Part shown: in pieces, positions 62,905 through 64,000 of the stretch
Layout of the letters: the number at the start of each line of letters is the position of its first letter
Position numbering within the stretch: position 1 is the first letter of the stretch
The notes under the pieces: generated by a model
Told to the model about the DNA's origin: nothing
Databases searched by the model: none
The model's input: the letters and a program-made list of their open reading frames with translations, nothing else
Made by a program: the position numbers and the translations under genes
Source: Motacilla alba alba
Lineage: Eukaryota; Chordata; Aves; Passeriformes; Motacillidae
DNA length: 64,000 bases
Reading direction: 5' to 3'
NCBI RefSeq assembly: GCF_015832195.1
Contig: NC_052019.1
Span: 49,231,016 to 49,295,015 of the forward strand

Positions 62905-64000
62905 CTGCAAACAACAGCAGACACGGGAAATTAGCGCTCTGCTCCTCACCTCCTGCCTCTCCGCTGCTCAAAGAGCAAACCTGTAAAAAGGGGGCATTCC
63001 AACTGGGAAGTGATTAGTTCACAAGAATTCCCTAAGAAAACTCTTCCAGCAGAATCAGTTCTTTTGTGCTTATCCTGTAGATTCTATATAATAATTTATA
63101 AGTCAGTGTTGCACTGGTGAACAGTTTGATTTAATAAAATAAAAGGAGGAGGGGGAGGAAAAAAATCCCCCAACAACACAACACAGACACAGCAAGCTAG
63201 CATTGGTTTTTTAGGTAAATATAAAAATGGGAAAGAGAAGCTCTTTGCTCCATGGTGATTTGCCTGATTATAGTACTTTCTCAGAATTCATTCCAGCATT
63301 TATAGGGGGAAATTAAATTTTAAAACGTATGTAATCATTGTTTTGCATATCAAGTTGTCTTGCTGTGGCAGAATGGGAACTTTTCTTTCTAAGTCTGTTG
63401 GTCAGCCGGCAGGACTAATAGCTGCTAGATCACCAAACCCACTAGAAGAGCTATTGCTCTGTTATTCATGAAGAAACCCACATCCAAATCCTCTCACAGG
63501 TAAACTGTCATGAAGGGAACTGTAGTGAACAATAATACTTCAGGAATATCAAACATGAGCTGCTGAGAGAGACCAATACAATTTTGATAGGAAGATGTTG
63601 GAAAACACACTTTGGTGTCAACAACTAGACATAATTGCTTGTACCTTCTGGAAGGCATGTTCCTGTGATTCAAAAAAACTGTTTTGGACTTTGGCATGGC
63701 TTCCAGGCTAAAAAGTTTTAAATAAAGAAAAAGATGGACGCTTCCTTTTAGTTGTTCATTGGGTACATTCCCTTCAAGGTACCTTTTCTATCCCTCCTTG
63801 TGAACTGTTTTGGTCCTTTTCAACAGGCTTTTGAGCCTCTACTTCACAGGAGAGAAAAGAAGGGCTTCTTTTTTATCATAACAAAGCAGAAGGCTCCAAG
63901 CCCAATCAAGTGCAGGAATGTGGACAAAGGTATGACTAGAGCCTCTTACAGAAGGTGTTCTCTAGGGCTGAGGTACAGCCTTGGCATGCAAACAGCAAAG
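62905..64000 (-). other. METAP1 intron (partial)
   Basis: This is the intron upstream (on the minus strand) of the METAP1 exon that ends at 62904. I looked for a further METAP1 exon on the minus strand and did not find one before the window ends. Confidence 0.6.

Overview
The window is vertebrate genomic DNA, almost certainly from a bird. It has spliced genes with compact introns, 3'-terminal fragments of CR1-type LINEs, and the gene order ADH1 - ADH6-like genes - ADH5 - METAP1, which matches the amniote alcohol dehydrogenase (ADH) cluster. The species cannot be named from the sequence.

Layout: (i) 1-6193 holds the 3' two thirds of a class I ADH gene (exons 4-9, + strand; exons 1-3 lie before the window). 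(ii) About 9160-39130 is a head-to-tail array of four complete ADH6-like genes, all on +, with start codons at 9925, 18262, 26628 and 34969, so the repeat period is about 8.34-8.37 kb. Each copy has nine exons in the standard ADH pattern and encodes a 375-residue enzyme with no visible lesion. The copies are separated by three nearly identical spacers of about 3.4 kb, each carrying two old CR1 fragments. (iii) About 39130-43100 is intergenic. (iv) 43686-52885 is a complete ADH5 (class III, glutathione-dependent formaldehyde dehydrogenase) starting in a CpG-island promoter. (v) 57680-62904 on the minus strand holds the last four coding exons of METAP1 (methionine aminopeptidase 1), convergent with ADH5.

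Functionally the window encodes cytosolic zinc- and NAD-dependent dehydrogenases: a class I enzyme for ethanol, retinoids and other alcohols, four recent ADH6-like duplicates, and the housekeeping formaldehyde-clearing ADH5. METAP1 is a conserved neighbour with an unrelated job (removal of initiator methionine).

The main point of interest is the four-gene array. It has been reshuffled by unequal exchange and gene conversion, and its copies differ at active-site positions. Copy 1 has His47 and Val294 (horse liver ADH numbering) while copies 2-4 have Arg47 and Glu294; residue 318 is Ala in copies 1 and 4 but Leu in copies 2 and 3. All four share unusual pocket residues (Cys93, Trp142, Val143). 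Exon 6 of the neighbouring class I gene also looks converted by array sequence. I found no RNA gene, CRISPR array or intact mobile element.
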